A DNA stretch of 12,408 bases, taken from NCBI GenBank assembly GCA_036567205.1, contig DATCVA010000361.1, positions 1-12,408 on the forward strand, given 5' to 3'. Origin of the DNA: DATCVA01 sp036567205. GTDB lineage: Bacteria > Pseudomonadota > Gammaproteobacteria > Burkholderiales > Burkholderiaceae_B. Below the pieces are notes generated by a model. That model searched no databases, was not told where the DNA came from, and was given only the letters and a program-made list of their open reading frames with translations. The translations under genes were made by a program, and so were the position numbers. Of this stretch, positions 1 to 5,866 are shown in pieces (positions within the stretch are counted from its first letter, which is position 1; every line of letters starts with the position of its first letter).

Positions 1-411
1 GATGCCCTGGCTGCCGATGTATTGCCAGCAGGCGGCGGTCATTCCTGGAAGGATGGTTAGCCCTTGCTGTTCAAGCTGGAACATGGCTTCGTCGCCTGCC
101 CAGCGACCCAGGACATTGCCATTGGCCAATAATACGCGCGCTGCGCGCGGGTGGGTCTTGAAACGTGCAACCGGCTTGCCGGACTGGATCACCAGGGTTT
201 CGTCGTCTTCAAGCGATTTTAACGAGGCCACGATGCGATCGAAGCTGTCCCAGTCGCGTGCGGCCTTGGCTGCAGACATATATACCACCAGGTCTTGCGG
301 GCGCTCGCCATTTTCCAGGTTGTTCTCCAGCATGCGCAGGATAACCTCTTGGTGCCAGCCTTTACAGCGCAGTGTCGTGCCGCGTTCCGCGCGTATTTTT
401 CGTTCTACCAT
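1..411 (-). CDS. Urocanase-family hydratase, N-terminal part (candidate thiourocanate hydratase); cut by left edge
   Basis: The first 137 codons are present, and the gene continues past base 1. Urocanases add water to an imidazole-acrylate using tightly bound NAD+ as an electrophile; they are cytoplasmic and about 550 residues long. Family landmarks seen are NNL (residues 30-32), AARDW (50-54), LEDDETL (67-73), QSGKP (76-80), the FKTH segment ending at His87, MTA (124-126) and YIGSQG (131-136). It is clearly not ordinary HutU. The near-invariant VVYGG reads VVYMS (42-46), the stretch between NNL and VVY is about two residues shorter, and the early motif reads GWHQEVILRM. The ATG at 411 lies 26 bases after the stop of the carbamoylase gene, so it is the third gene of the operon. 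From its neighbours I infer a hydratase acting on thiourocanate in ergothioneine breakdown. Family membership is near certain; the substrate is inference, and urocanate or a methylated urocanate remain possible. Confidence 0.85.
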   Translation of the reverse strand, partial: MVERKIRAERGTTLRCKGWHQEVILRMLENNLENGERPQDLVVYMSAAKAARDWDSFDRIVASLKSLEDDETLVIQSGKPVARFKTHPRAARVLLANGNVLGRWAGDEAMFQLEQQGLTILPGMTAACWQYIGSQGI

Positions 412-437
412 TGTCTCTTACCCTATAAATACAATCT

Positions 438-1724
438 TCAAGGCGCAACGAGCATGCGGTCCAGGTTCAATAGCGTCTGATACAGAACGCGGACACCGTC
501 GGCTAGTTGCTGCGGATCTATCCATTCCTCCGGGCAATGACTGCGGCCATCAAGGCAGGGCACGAATATCATGCCCATTGGACCGAGTGCCGCCATATAG
601 GCTGCATCATGTCCTGCCCCGCTGGGCATCGCCATGCTGTCCAGCCCCTGTGCGGCGGCGGCCTGCTGTACGGCCTTCATGACGATGGGCGAACAGTCGG
701 TTGGGGCAGCGCGCGTTACGTCTTGCAGTTCCGCAGTCAGGCGCAAGGACGTTAAGCTTGATGCTGTGTTTTCTAGTATCTGTTCGGGAAAGCTTGCCAG
801 AACCGCCGGATTGTCACTGCGTACTTCCAGCATCATTTCGACTGTGCCCGGTACTGCGTTAGGCACATTAGGGGTCAGAGACAGGCGGCCTATGGTGGCG
901 ACCACATAGTCGCGCTTGCCCGTCTGATCGCTGGCCTGGCGGCTGGTCTCGGTAATGATGCATGCTGCGCCGACCAACGCGTCGTGGCGGATGTCCATAG
1001 GTGTGGTGCCGGCATGGTCAGGGCGGCCGTTCACACGCACGGTCACGCGCCTGATCCCCACAATATTGGTTACGACTCCGATCGGCAGGCTGCGCGACTC
1101 TAGCACGGGTCCTTGCTCGATATGCAATTCCACGAATGCGGCATTGCCGCCGGGGTGGCGCTGCGCACTGCCCAGTGCGGTTACCGATCCGCCCATGCGA
1201 TCAATGGCCGCGGCCAGGGTTTCGTCGTCGGGATTGGTCTGCGCCAGCATGGCTGGTGTCAGAACTCCGGCCATGGCCCGGCTGCCGACGCATGAAACTC
1301 CATAGTCGCTAGGCTCTTCGGACAGGAAATCGATTACTTCGAAGGGATGTTCTGTTGTCAGGCCTTGCTCGTTCATGCTCTGGGCGATTTCAAGACCGGC
1401 CAGTACGCCGATAATGCCGTCGAAACGGCCTCCGCCGACTACTGTGTCGCTGTGCGAGCCGGTGACAAGTGGTGCTGCGTCGGGCCGGCGTCCGGCTCGT
1501 CGGCCAATAAGATTGCCTGCCGAGTCAAGTCGTACCTCGAGTCCCGCCGCATGAAATTCCTTCGTCAGCCACTGACGTGCTTGTATAAATAACGGCGTAA
1601 AGGCCCGACGCGTCCAAGGCGTATCTGTACGAGTGAACTCTGCCAGTTTGGTTACGCGCTGCCAGAGGCGATCCGTGTCGATTTGTATCTGCGGGTTAAG
1701 TTCCTGTGCCGGCGTCTGCGTCAT
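438..1724 (-). CDS. M20-family N-carbamoyl-amino-acid hydrolase (beta-ureidopropionase / allantoate amidohydrolase type)
   Basis: A 428-residue dinuclear-metal amidase of normal family length. It hydrolyses an N-carbamoyl amino acid to the amino acid, CO2 and ammonia. Visible residues are His91 in TGSHSDT, bridging Asp102 in RFDG, the SEEPSDYGVSC segment with catalytic and metal Glu136/Glu137, His201 in HIEQGP, the dimerisation-domain motif GTTPMDIRHDA (239-249), SGAGHDA (368-374) and the late metal His396 in DGRSHCPEEW. No signal peptide or membrane segment is seen, so it is cytoplasmic. Its ATG overlaps the TGA of the upstream amidohydrolase in ATGA (1721-1724), which implies translational coupling. 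Hydantoinase plus carbamoylase is the classic two-step hydantoin-to-amino-acid pair. With a urocanase-like gene next door, the most likely substrate is N-carbamoyl-L-glutamate. Allantoate or N-carbamoyl-beta-alanine cannot be excluded from motifs alone. Confidence 0.9.
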   Translation of the reverse strand: MTQTPAQELNPQIQIDTDRLWQRVTKLAEFTRTDTPWTRRAFTPLFIQARQWLTKEFHAAGLEVRLDSAGNLIGRRAGRRPDAAPLVTGSHSDTVVGGGRFDGIIGVLAGLEIAQSMNEQGLTTEHPFEVIDFLSEEPSDYGVSCVGSRAMAGVLTPAMLAQTNPDDETLAAAIDRMGGSVTALGSAQRHPGGNAAFVELHIEQGPVLESRSLPIGVVTNIVGIRRVTVRVNGRPDHAGTTPMDIRHDALVGAACIITETSRQASDQTGKRDYVVATIGRLSLTPNVPNAVPGTVEMMLEVRSDNPAVLASFPEQILENTASSLTSLRLTAELQDVTRAAPTDCSPIVMKAVQQAAAAQGLDSMAMPSGAGHDAAYMAALGPMGMIFVPCLDGRSHCPEEWIDPQQLADGVRVLYQTLLNLDRMLVAP

Positions 1725-3115
1725 GCCTGCGCTCCGTCGTAGGTGCGAGGGCGCAGGAATTGGCCATAGCCTGCGGCGTTACAAATGGGGTCATCCGCGC
1801 GGCTTTGATCAAAAGCCAGGACGCCGCGGCAATATGTCGCTGCGACGCGCACGCTGAATTCCATGCCTTCGAACGAACTCCATTGCACTGCCGATAAGCT
1901 GACACTGGGATCGAAAAGGTATCGTTCCCGTTTTAATAGAACTATATCGGCGTCTTTGCCCACCGCCAGTGTGCCCTTGCGATCATCCAGAAGGAAATGG
2001 CGGGCCGGGTTGGCGCTAAGCTGGCGTGCAACCATGGTGGGTGATATCCCGTGTGTTTCGCAGCCGGTCCAGAAGGCGGGCAACAGAGTTTCCAGGCCGG
2101 GCCCGCCCGATGAGTTTTTGAACACATTTGGATTGGCTTTGCGTTCGAGCCCCCAACTGACATGATCGGATGATACGAAGGTGCATTCGTTACGGGCAAC
2201 ATGCGTCCATAGCAATTCTGTTTCGGCTTTAGGACGGATAGGTGGATAGTGTTTGGTCTTGGCGCCCAGCCGGCGAGTGTGTTCTTCGTGGTTGAGCATT
2301 AAATACTGCACACAGGTTTCGATTGAGGCTTTATGGCCTGCATTCCGGTACATATTGCAGATTTCGAAGCCGCGCGCCGTGGAGACATGGACCACATGTG
2401 CCCGCGCACCCGTCTGTGCGCCGATCTCGTAGATCAAGCCGGTTGCCAGGTTCTCGATCAGGGGTGAATGAGCGCGTAAGAATGCATCCCAGCCCACGTC
2501 ATTTTCGGCCGTTTGCCGGGCGACAGCTTTGCGGGTTAATTCTTGCATCTGGTTATGTACCCCGCAGGTCAGGCCAGAAGCCGCAATAATTCGGAAGGCC
2601 TCGTAAAGCGTATCTTCCTCGACGCGCGGAAACCGGCCGGGCGTTGCTTCAAAGGTAGAGAATTTGAAGGCGCATACTCCGCCTTCAATCAGGCCGGCAG
2701 CTGCTTGCAATCCGTGTTTGTCATTTAACGTGCCGTACAGCGCGACGTCTACGTGGCAGGTTTGTTCCACCTGAGCAATCTTGGCATCGAGGCTGGTGCG
2801 GCATGCGACCGGTTCGGGGTCGTCATAAGGCATGTCGACCATGACTGTTACGCCGCCTGCCGCGGCAGCTCGCGATGCAATACCCAAGCCTTCCTGATTG
2901 AGCTGGCTGCCCGAATGGACCTGACCGTCGATGACGCCAGGCACGATCCACATATCGCGTGCATCCACCGATTCGCGCGCCGCAGGCGCCCGGGAGCCCG
3001 TCCCACTAGTGCCGCGTGCCGCAATCCGGCCATCGAGAACTGCCAGCCAGCCGTCCTGAACGATCTCGTCTGTGTCGACGATATTGCCTCTTATAACTAG
3101 ATCAAAATCACTCAT
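1721..3115 (-). CDS. Dihydropyrimidinase/hydantoinase/allantoinase-like cyclic amidohydrolase
   Basis: A 464-residue amidohydrolase-superfamily enzyme predicted to open a cyclic amide such as a hydantoin; it is cytoplasmic. Numbered from the ATG at 3115, visible landmarks are PGVIDGQVHS (59-68), the metal-bridging Lys151 in FKFSTFE, His187 in GVHNQ, His243 in VVHVS, Asp317 in SSDH, and the typical C-terminal strand KGTLAVGKDADIVLL. The usual metal pair H-x-H reads Gln65-x-His67 (codon CAG). This may be a subfamily trait or may change metal binding. An in-frame TTG at 3130 would add five residues, but the GGAG just after that TTG is a good ribosome binding site nine bases before the ATG, so I choose the ATG. 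It is the first gene of the minus-strand operon and overlaps the carbamoylase gene. Best guess is hydantoin-5-propionate hydrolase; generic hydantoinase or allantoinase are alternatives. Confidence 0.88.
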   Translation of the reverse strand: MSDFDLVIRGNIVDTDEIVQDGWLAVLDGRIAARGTSGTGSRAPAARESVDARDMWIVPGVIDGQVHSGSQLNQEGLGIASRAAAAGGVTVMVDMPYDDPEPVACRTSLDAKIAQVEQTCHVDVALYGTLNDKHGLQAAAGLIEGGVCAFKFSTFEATPGRFPRVEEDTLYEAFRIIAASGLTCGVHNQMQELTRKAVARQTAENDVGWDAFLRAHSPLIENLATGLIYEIGAQTGARAHVVHVSTARGFEICNMYRNAGHKASIETCVQYLMLNHEEHTRRLGAKTKHYPPIRPKAETELLWTHVARNECTFVSSDHVSWGLERKANPNVFKNSSGGPGLETLLPAFWTGCETHGISPTMVARQLSANPARHFLLDDRKGTLAVGKDADIVLLKRERYLFDPSVSLSAVQWSSFEGMEFSVRVAATYCRGVLAFDQSRADDPICNAAGYGQFLRPRTYDGAQA

Positions 3116-3123
3116 GATCAGAG

Positions 3124-3128
3124 TCTCC
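3124..3128 (-). promoter_or_regulatory. Ribosome binding site that decides the amidohydrolase start
   Basis: On the minus strand GGAGA (3124-3128) lies eight to nine bases before the ATG at 3115. It sits right after an in-frame TTG at 3128-3130, which is too close to be served by it. This supports the ATG start. Confidence 0.6.
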
Positions 3129-3145
3129 AATGCGGTTAAGTGGTC

Positions 3146-3174
3146 ATTATAGGTAGGGCATTCGAAAATGTATT
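3146..3174 (-). promoter_or_regulatory. Predicted sigma-70 promoter of the amidohydrolase operon
   Basis: A perfect TATAAT -10 box on the minus strand covers 3146-3151. At a 17-base spacing the -35 position reads AATACA (3169-3174), which matches TTGACA only in its last three bases. A perfect -10 with a poor -35 is typical of activator-dependent promoters. The predicted transcript start is near 3139, leaving a short leader before the ATG at 3115. Confidence 0.5.
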
Positions 3175-3176
3175 AT
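3171..3176 (+). promoter_or_regulatory. Possible -10 box of the LysR gene promoter
   Basis: TATTAT on the plus strand is the best -10-like hexamer ahead of the regulator gene. It would start transcription near 3183, so the palindrome at 3196-3210 would lie inside the transcribed leader, which would allow self-repression. No convincing -35 box is seen. Confidence 0.3.
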
Positions 3177-3195
3177 GCTTATTCGTGGCTCGTTC

Positions 3196-3210
3196 ATAAC
3201 AGGATGTTAT
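3196..3210. promoter_or_regulatory. Predicted LysR-type regulator binding site (ATAAC-N5-GTTAT)
   Basis: A perfect five-base inverted repeat with a five-base centre. It contains the T-N11-A pattern that defines LysR-family recognition sites. Its centre (3203) is about 64 bases upstream of the predicted start of the divergent amidohydrolase operon, matching the usual -65 recognition position. It also lies eight bases before the regulator's own ATG, as expected for autoregulation. Confidence 0.55.
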
Positions 3211-3217
3211 AGATTTT

Positions 3218-4102
3218 ATGAAAATAAATTTGCGCCAAATCGAGGTATTTCGCACGATTATGCTGACCCACTCCATCAGCGGAGCAGCTAAGGCTTTGAA
3301 CGTATCGCAGCCAGCCGTCAGTAGACTAATCGCCTATACCGAGCAGCGGCTTGGCTTGCAATTATTCGAACGTATCAAGGGCCGCATTTACCCAACGCCC
3401 GAGGCCAAGAGACTGTTCATTGAGGTTGAGTCGGTCTATCAAGGGGTGCAGCGGGTCAACGAGGTGGCGGAAGATTTGATCCATCAGCGCACGGCCTACT
3501 TGCGAGTAGCTTGTAGCGCTAACTTGAGTCAATCACTTTTGCCGCGGGCAATCAGCGAATTCAGGCGTTCGCATCCTGATGTCCAGATCATTTTGCGAAC
3601 GATGAGTCCGAATACGCTGCTGCAGGCCCTGCTTGATCGCCAGTTCGAGATCGGGGTTGCATATATGTCGATCAGCCATCCCAATCTGCAAATGCAACAG
3701 CTCTACGAGACCGACATTGTGGCGGCCGTTCCTCGTTCGCATCCATTGGCGACACGCAAGAAACTACATTTCAAGGACCTGGAAAATCAAGTGCTTATCG
3801 GGTATGCCAGCGACATCCCGTTTGCCCGGATTATTCGCGATATGGCTAAGCGCGCAGACTGTACGTTGCAGCCGTGCATTGAAGTTCAGCAAGCGCATGT
3901 TGCCTGGGCCCTGGCGCAAGAGCAGACAGGAATTGCCTTGGTTGACCGCCAGACTGCGCAGAGTCTGGAGCTTGGGGATATTGTTCTAAAGCCTTTAGCG
4001 CCCACAGGCAAGGTCAACGTGGAAGTATTTCACTTGCTCTATGAGCCATTGGGCCGGCCTGCGCAGGCTTTTCTGGACGTGCTTAAGGCCCTGAAGCCTT
4101 AA
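3218..4102 (+). CDS. LysR-type transcriptional regulator
   Basis: A 294-residue protein of normal LysR length. The N-terminal winged helix-turn-helix (about residues 5-63) contains the typical run SGAAKALNVSQPAVSRLI (21-38) followed by LGLQLFER (45-52). The remainder is the periplasmic-binding-protein-like effector domain. Its N-terminus resembles the OccR/NocR-like subgroup that controls opine or amino-acid catabolism genes; this is recollection, not a search. It is transcribed divergently from the amidohydrolase-carbamoylase-hydratase operon across a 102-bp gap that holds a T-N11-A palindrome, so it is probably the operon's activator. The effector is probably a pathway substrate or intermediate. 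A short AGGA (3201-3204) is the only upstream purine run, so translation initiation may be weak. Its stop overlaps the stop of the aminotransferase remnant on the other strand. Confidence 0.93.
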   Translation: MKINLRQIEVFRTIMLTHSISGAAKALNVSQPAVSRLIAYTEQRLGLQLFERIKGRIYPTPEAKRLFIEVESVYQGVQRVNEVAEDLIHQRTAYLRVACSANLSQSLLPRAISEFRRSHPDVQIILRTMSPNTLLQALLDRQFEIGVAYMSISHPNLQMQQLYETDIVAAVPRSHPLATRKKLHFKDLENQVLIGYASDIPFARIIRDMAKRADCTLQPCIEVQQAHVAWALAQEQTGIALVDRQTAQSLELGDIVLKPLAPTGKVNVEVFHLLYEPLGRPAQAFLDVLKALKP

Positions 4103-4110
4103 AGCGCTTT
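4083..4110 (+). terminator. Possible hairpin terminator at the end of the LysR gene
   Basis: TTAAGGC (4083-4089) and GCCTTAA (4096-4102) form a perfect seven-base stem around a six-base loop, ending exactly at the stop codon. The ten-base palindrome AAAGCGCTTT (4101-4110) and then a T-rich stretch follow. No uninterrupted T run is present, so function is uncertain. Confidence 0.3.
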
Positions 4111-4221
4111 GGTCATTCTTTTCAGCGCATCTTCAAGCGTGCTCATCGACGCGGCAAAAGATAAACGTATGTAGCCTGGGGCATTGAACGCTGCGCCCGG
4201 GACTACGGCAAGGCCTGCTTC
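4099..4221 (-). pseudogene. 3' remnant of a class I (aspartate-type) aminotransferase
   Basis: The minus strand encodes 40 residues ending in TAA that match the C-terminus of PLP-dependent aspartate/aromatic aminotransferases. They include VVPGAAFNAPGYIRLSFA, whose Arg corresponds to the conserved substrate-carboxylate-binding arginine of the family, followed by a typical final helix. Four codons further upstream in this frame there is a TGA, and beyond that the DNA codes for the GGDEF protein in another frame. About nine tenths of the gene is therefore missing and no start remains. The remnant overlaps the last codons of the diguanylate cyclase gene and supplies its TAG stop. I read it as the scar of a deletion or insertion whose breakpoint lies near 4220. 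Only the final residues are visible, so the exact aminotransferase class is uncertain. Confidence 0.75.
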
Positions 4222-5696
4222 CGACGGTCCTCACCCTTCTTCGCATAGTACTGCCGCTTGTTTTTATACATTTCTATGTCGGCCTCGCGTAATGCGTCTT
4301 CAAGGCGCCCGCGTTCGCGGCAGGTTGCGGTGCCCATGGAAAGACTAAGGGCGGGGCCGGTGTAAAACTGGTTGTTCAGCTCGATCAGTTCGCGCAGATT
4401 TTGAAGTACGATTTCGCCGTCGTATTCACTGGCGCCCGGCATAAGTATGGCGAACTCGTCTCCGCCGATGCGTGCGGCAATAAGTGATTTGTCGATGGCC
4501 TTAAGCAATACTTCACCGGTACGCTGTAGAAGAGCATCGCCGCCGGCATGGCCCAGGCGGTCATTCGTGTCTTTCAGGTTGTTCAGGTCGATGATGATAA
4601 TAGTTATAGGCAGCGGCCCTTTTCTTTCCAGGCGCTTAAGTTCGTCGACGTAAAAACCCCGGTTTTTCAGTTTGGTTAGCACGTCGTGCGTGCCAAGATA
4701 TTCGAGATATGCTTCGGCTTTTTTGCGGGCTGTAATGTCGGTAAGAGCCAGTAGCACACGTCTCCAGTCTTGCTCGTAGCCGTTGAAGACGGAAAACTGC
4801 AGGTGGATGTTAACGGCGTTGCCGTCCAGCGCGTAGTTAAGGACTTCCCGATGGTGAACCAGTCGTCCTTCCCAAAGCTCTAGAAGCTGAGCGCGGAAAT
4901 GGGGGCGCATGTCGTCGCGAAACACTTCAGGCAGGCGAGCCAGCAGCTCGATTTTGCTGGAAGCCTTCAGCATGTCCAGCGTATAGCGATTCACGTCGAG
5001 AACCTGGATTTCGCTCATGCATCGATCGACGAATTCGGGGTGAACGTCGGTGAAGGTACGAAAGTCTGTGATTCCCTGCGCGCGTACATCGTCAAGCAGT
5101 TTTTTTATGGAGCTGAAGTCTTCTACCCATAACGAAACCGGAGCGTGTTCGAATACGCCGCGAGCGTAGCGTTCGCTGGCAATCGCCTGCCGCCGCGCAT
5201 TTTCAAGGTCGGTTATGTCGTCCACCATGACTAGTACACGGTCCCAAGGGGCTTTACGATCGGGCAGAATCACGCCCTTTAGCAAAATATCCAGGCGGCG
5301 GCCGTCCAGCGCATAGTTAACTGTTTTGCTTTCAAAAGTATTTCGGCCTTGCCATAGCTCTTCCAGCTCGTACAAAAACGGTTCGAGCGTATCGTCGCGC
5401 AATACTTCGTCCAGCCGAGATGAAAGCTCGTCGAACGACGAGGCCGCAAATAGCGAAAGCGTGCGTTGGTTAACGCGAAGTAAGCGTATGTTCGCCGAGC
5501 ATTCCGTAATGCGGCTGCGGTCTTCTTCCAGGAATTCACGCAGATCGGTTACGCCTTCATCGCGCCAGCGATCGAAAAGAGTGCGTAGCCCGCTGTAGTC
5601 TTCCAGCCATAACGAGGTGGGCGTAACATCGAAAAAGTCAGGCAGCTCCAGATCGGTATGGGTAAAGTCTAGGGCAGTGGGCGTGTCTGGTTGCAT
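4203..5696 (-). CDS. Tandem-PAS diguanylate cyclase (GGDEF protein)
   Basis: A 497-residue cytoplasmic protein with no membrane segment. Two related PAS-type sensor domains (about residues 20-164 and 178-324) are followed by a GGDEF domain (about 330-485). Active-site motif GGDEF (411-415) and the LNNLKDTNDRLGHAGGD segment (371-387) are intact, so synthesis of c-di-GMP from two GTP is expected. The RxxD inhibitory site before GGDEF reads DKSL, so classical product inhibition is probably absent. No EAL domain is present. The PAS copies align from the start (SLWLEDYSGL versus SLWVEDFSSI) and each ends in a DIT motif, indicating internal duplication. The ATG at 5696 is bounded by an in-frame TGA six bases upstream, but no clear ribosome binding site is seen. 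The last few residues (KQALP) are read from the aminotransferase remnant, so the native C-terminus may have been replaced. The signal sensed is unknown. Confidence 0.92.
   Translation of the reverse strand: MQPDTPTALDFTHTDLELPDFFDVTPTSLWLEDYSGLRTLFDRWRDEGVTDLREFLEEDRSRITECSANIRLLRVNQRTLSLFAASSFDELSSRLDEVLRDDTLEPFLYELEELWQGRNTFESKTVNYALDGRRLDILLKGVILPDRKAPWDRVLVMVDDITDLENARRQAIASERYARGVFEHAPVSLWVEDFSSIKKLLDDVRAQGITDFRTFTDVHPEFVDRCMSEIQVLDVNRYTLDMLKASSKIELLARLPEVFRDDMRPHFRAQLLELWEGRLVHHREVLNYALDGNAVNIHLQFSVFNGYEQDWRRVLLALTDITARKKAEAYLEYLGTHDVLTKLKNRGFYVDELKRLERKGPLPITIIIIDLNNLKDTNDRLGHAGGDALLQRTGEVLLKAIDKSLIAARIGGDEFAILMPGASEYDGEIVLQNLRELIELNNQFYTGPALSLSMGTATCRERGRLEDALREADIEMYKNKRQYYAKKGEDRRKQALP
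4725..5639 (-). repeat. Internal duplication of two PAS-type sensor domains
   Basis: Residues 20-164 (5639-5205) and 178-324 (5165-4725) of the diguanylate cyclase are two copies of the same domain. In the best 27-residue block (from LWLEDYS and LWVEDFS) I count 13 identical positions. The later NYALDG (127-132 and 287-292) is identical in both. The copies have diverged enough that each may bind a different ligand or serve dimerisation. Confidence 0.75.
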
Positions 5697-5793
5697 GAAT
5701 CAAGGATCGCTTCGTAAAAAGTAAACGAATGTGACATCCGTCAGTTTCCTGTCGGCCGCATCGTTGAGCGCAGCGCCTTCAGGCCGCCCGGTG

Positions 5794-5818
5794 CCAGATG
5801 ATTCTATCATTCGTCTGG
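5794..5818. repeat. Bulged inverted repeat between galE and the diguanylate cyclase gene
   Basis: ATGAT-TCT-ATCAT (5798-5810) is a perfect short inverted repeat. Outer arms CCAGA (5794-5798) and TCTGG (5814-5818) extend it with an unpaired TTCG. It lies in the 170-base gap before the GGDEF gene. No T run follows on the minus strand, so it does not look like a terminator; it may be an operator or a leader hairpin. Nothing else recognisable is seen in this gap. Confidence 0.3.
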
Positions 5819-5866
5819 TATTCCCAATACAAAACTTACGTTTCTTGTCGGCCAGCCATTCCGGCG

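Noticed and set aside
2..682. Long plus-strand open frame at the left edge
   Set aside because: It is antisense to the urocanase-family and carbamoylase genes, whose minus-strand proteins show clear family motifs; its own translation is Arg/Ser/Pro-rich with no motif.
1..1724. Ordinary histidine-utilisation (hut) operon
   Set aside because: The hydratase lacks HutU hallmarks and its partners are a hydantoinase and a carbamoylase; no hutH, hutI or hutG sequence is present in the window.
3116..3130. TTG start of the amidohydrolase at 3130
   Set aside because: The best ribosome binding site overlaps the second codon of that longer form and is well spaced for the ATG at 3115.
4099..4221. A frameshift linking the aminotransferase peptide to the GGDEF gene as one fused protein
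   Set aside because: A GGDEF domain and an aminotransferase tail are not parts of one known protein, and the GGDEF domain is already complete before its stop; juxtaposition by rearrangement is simpler.
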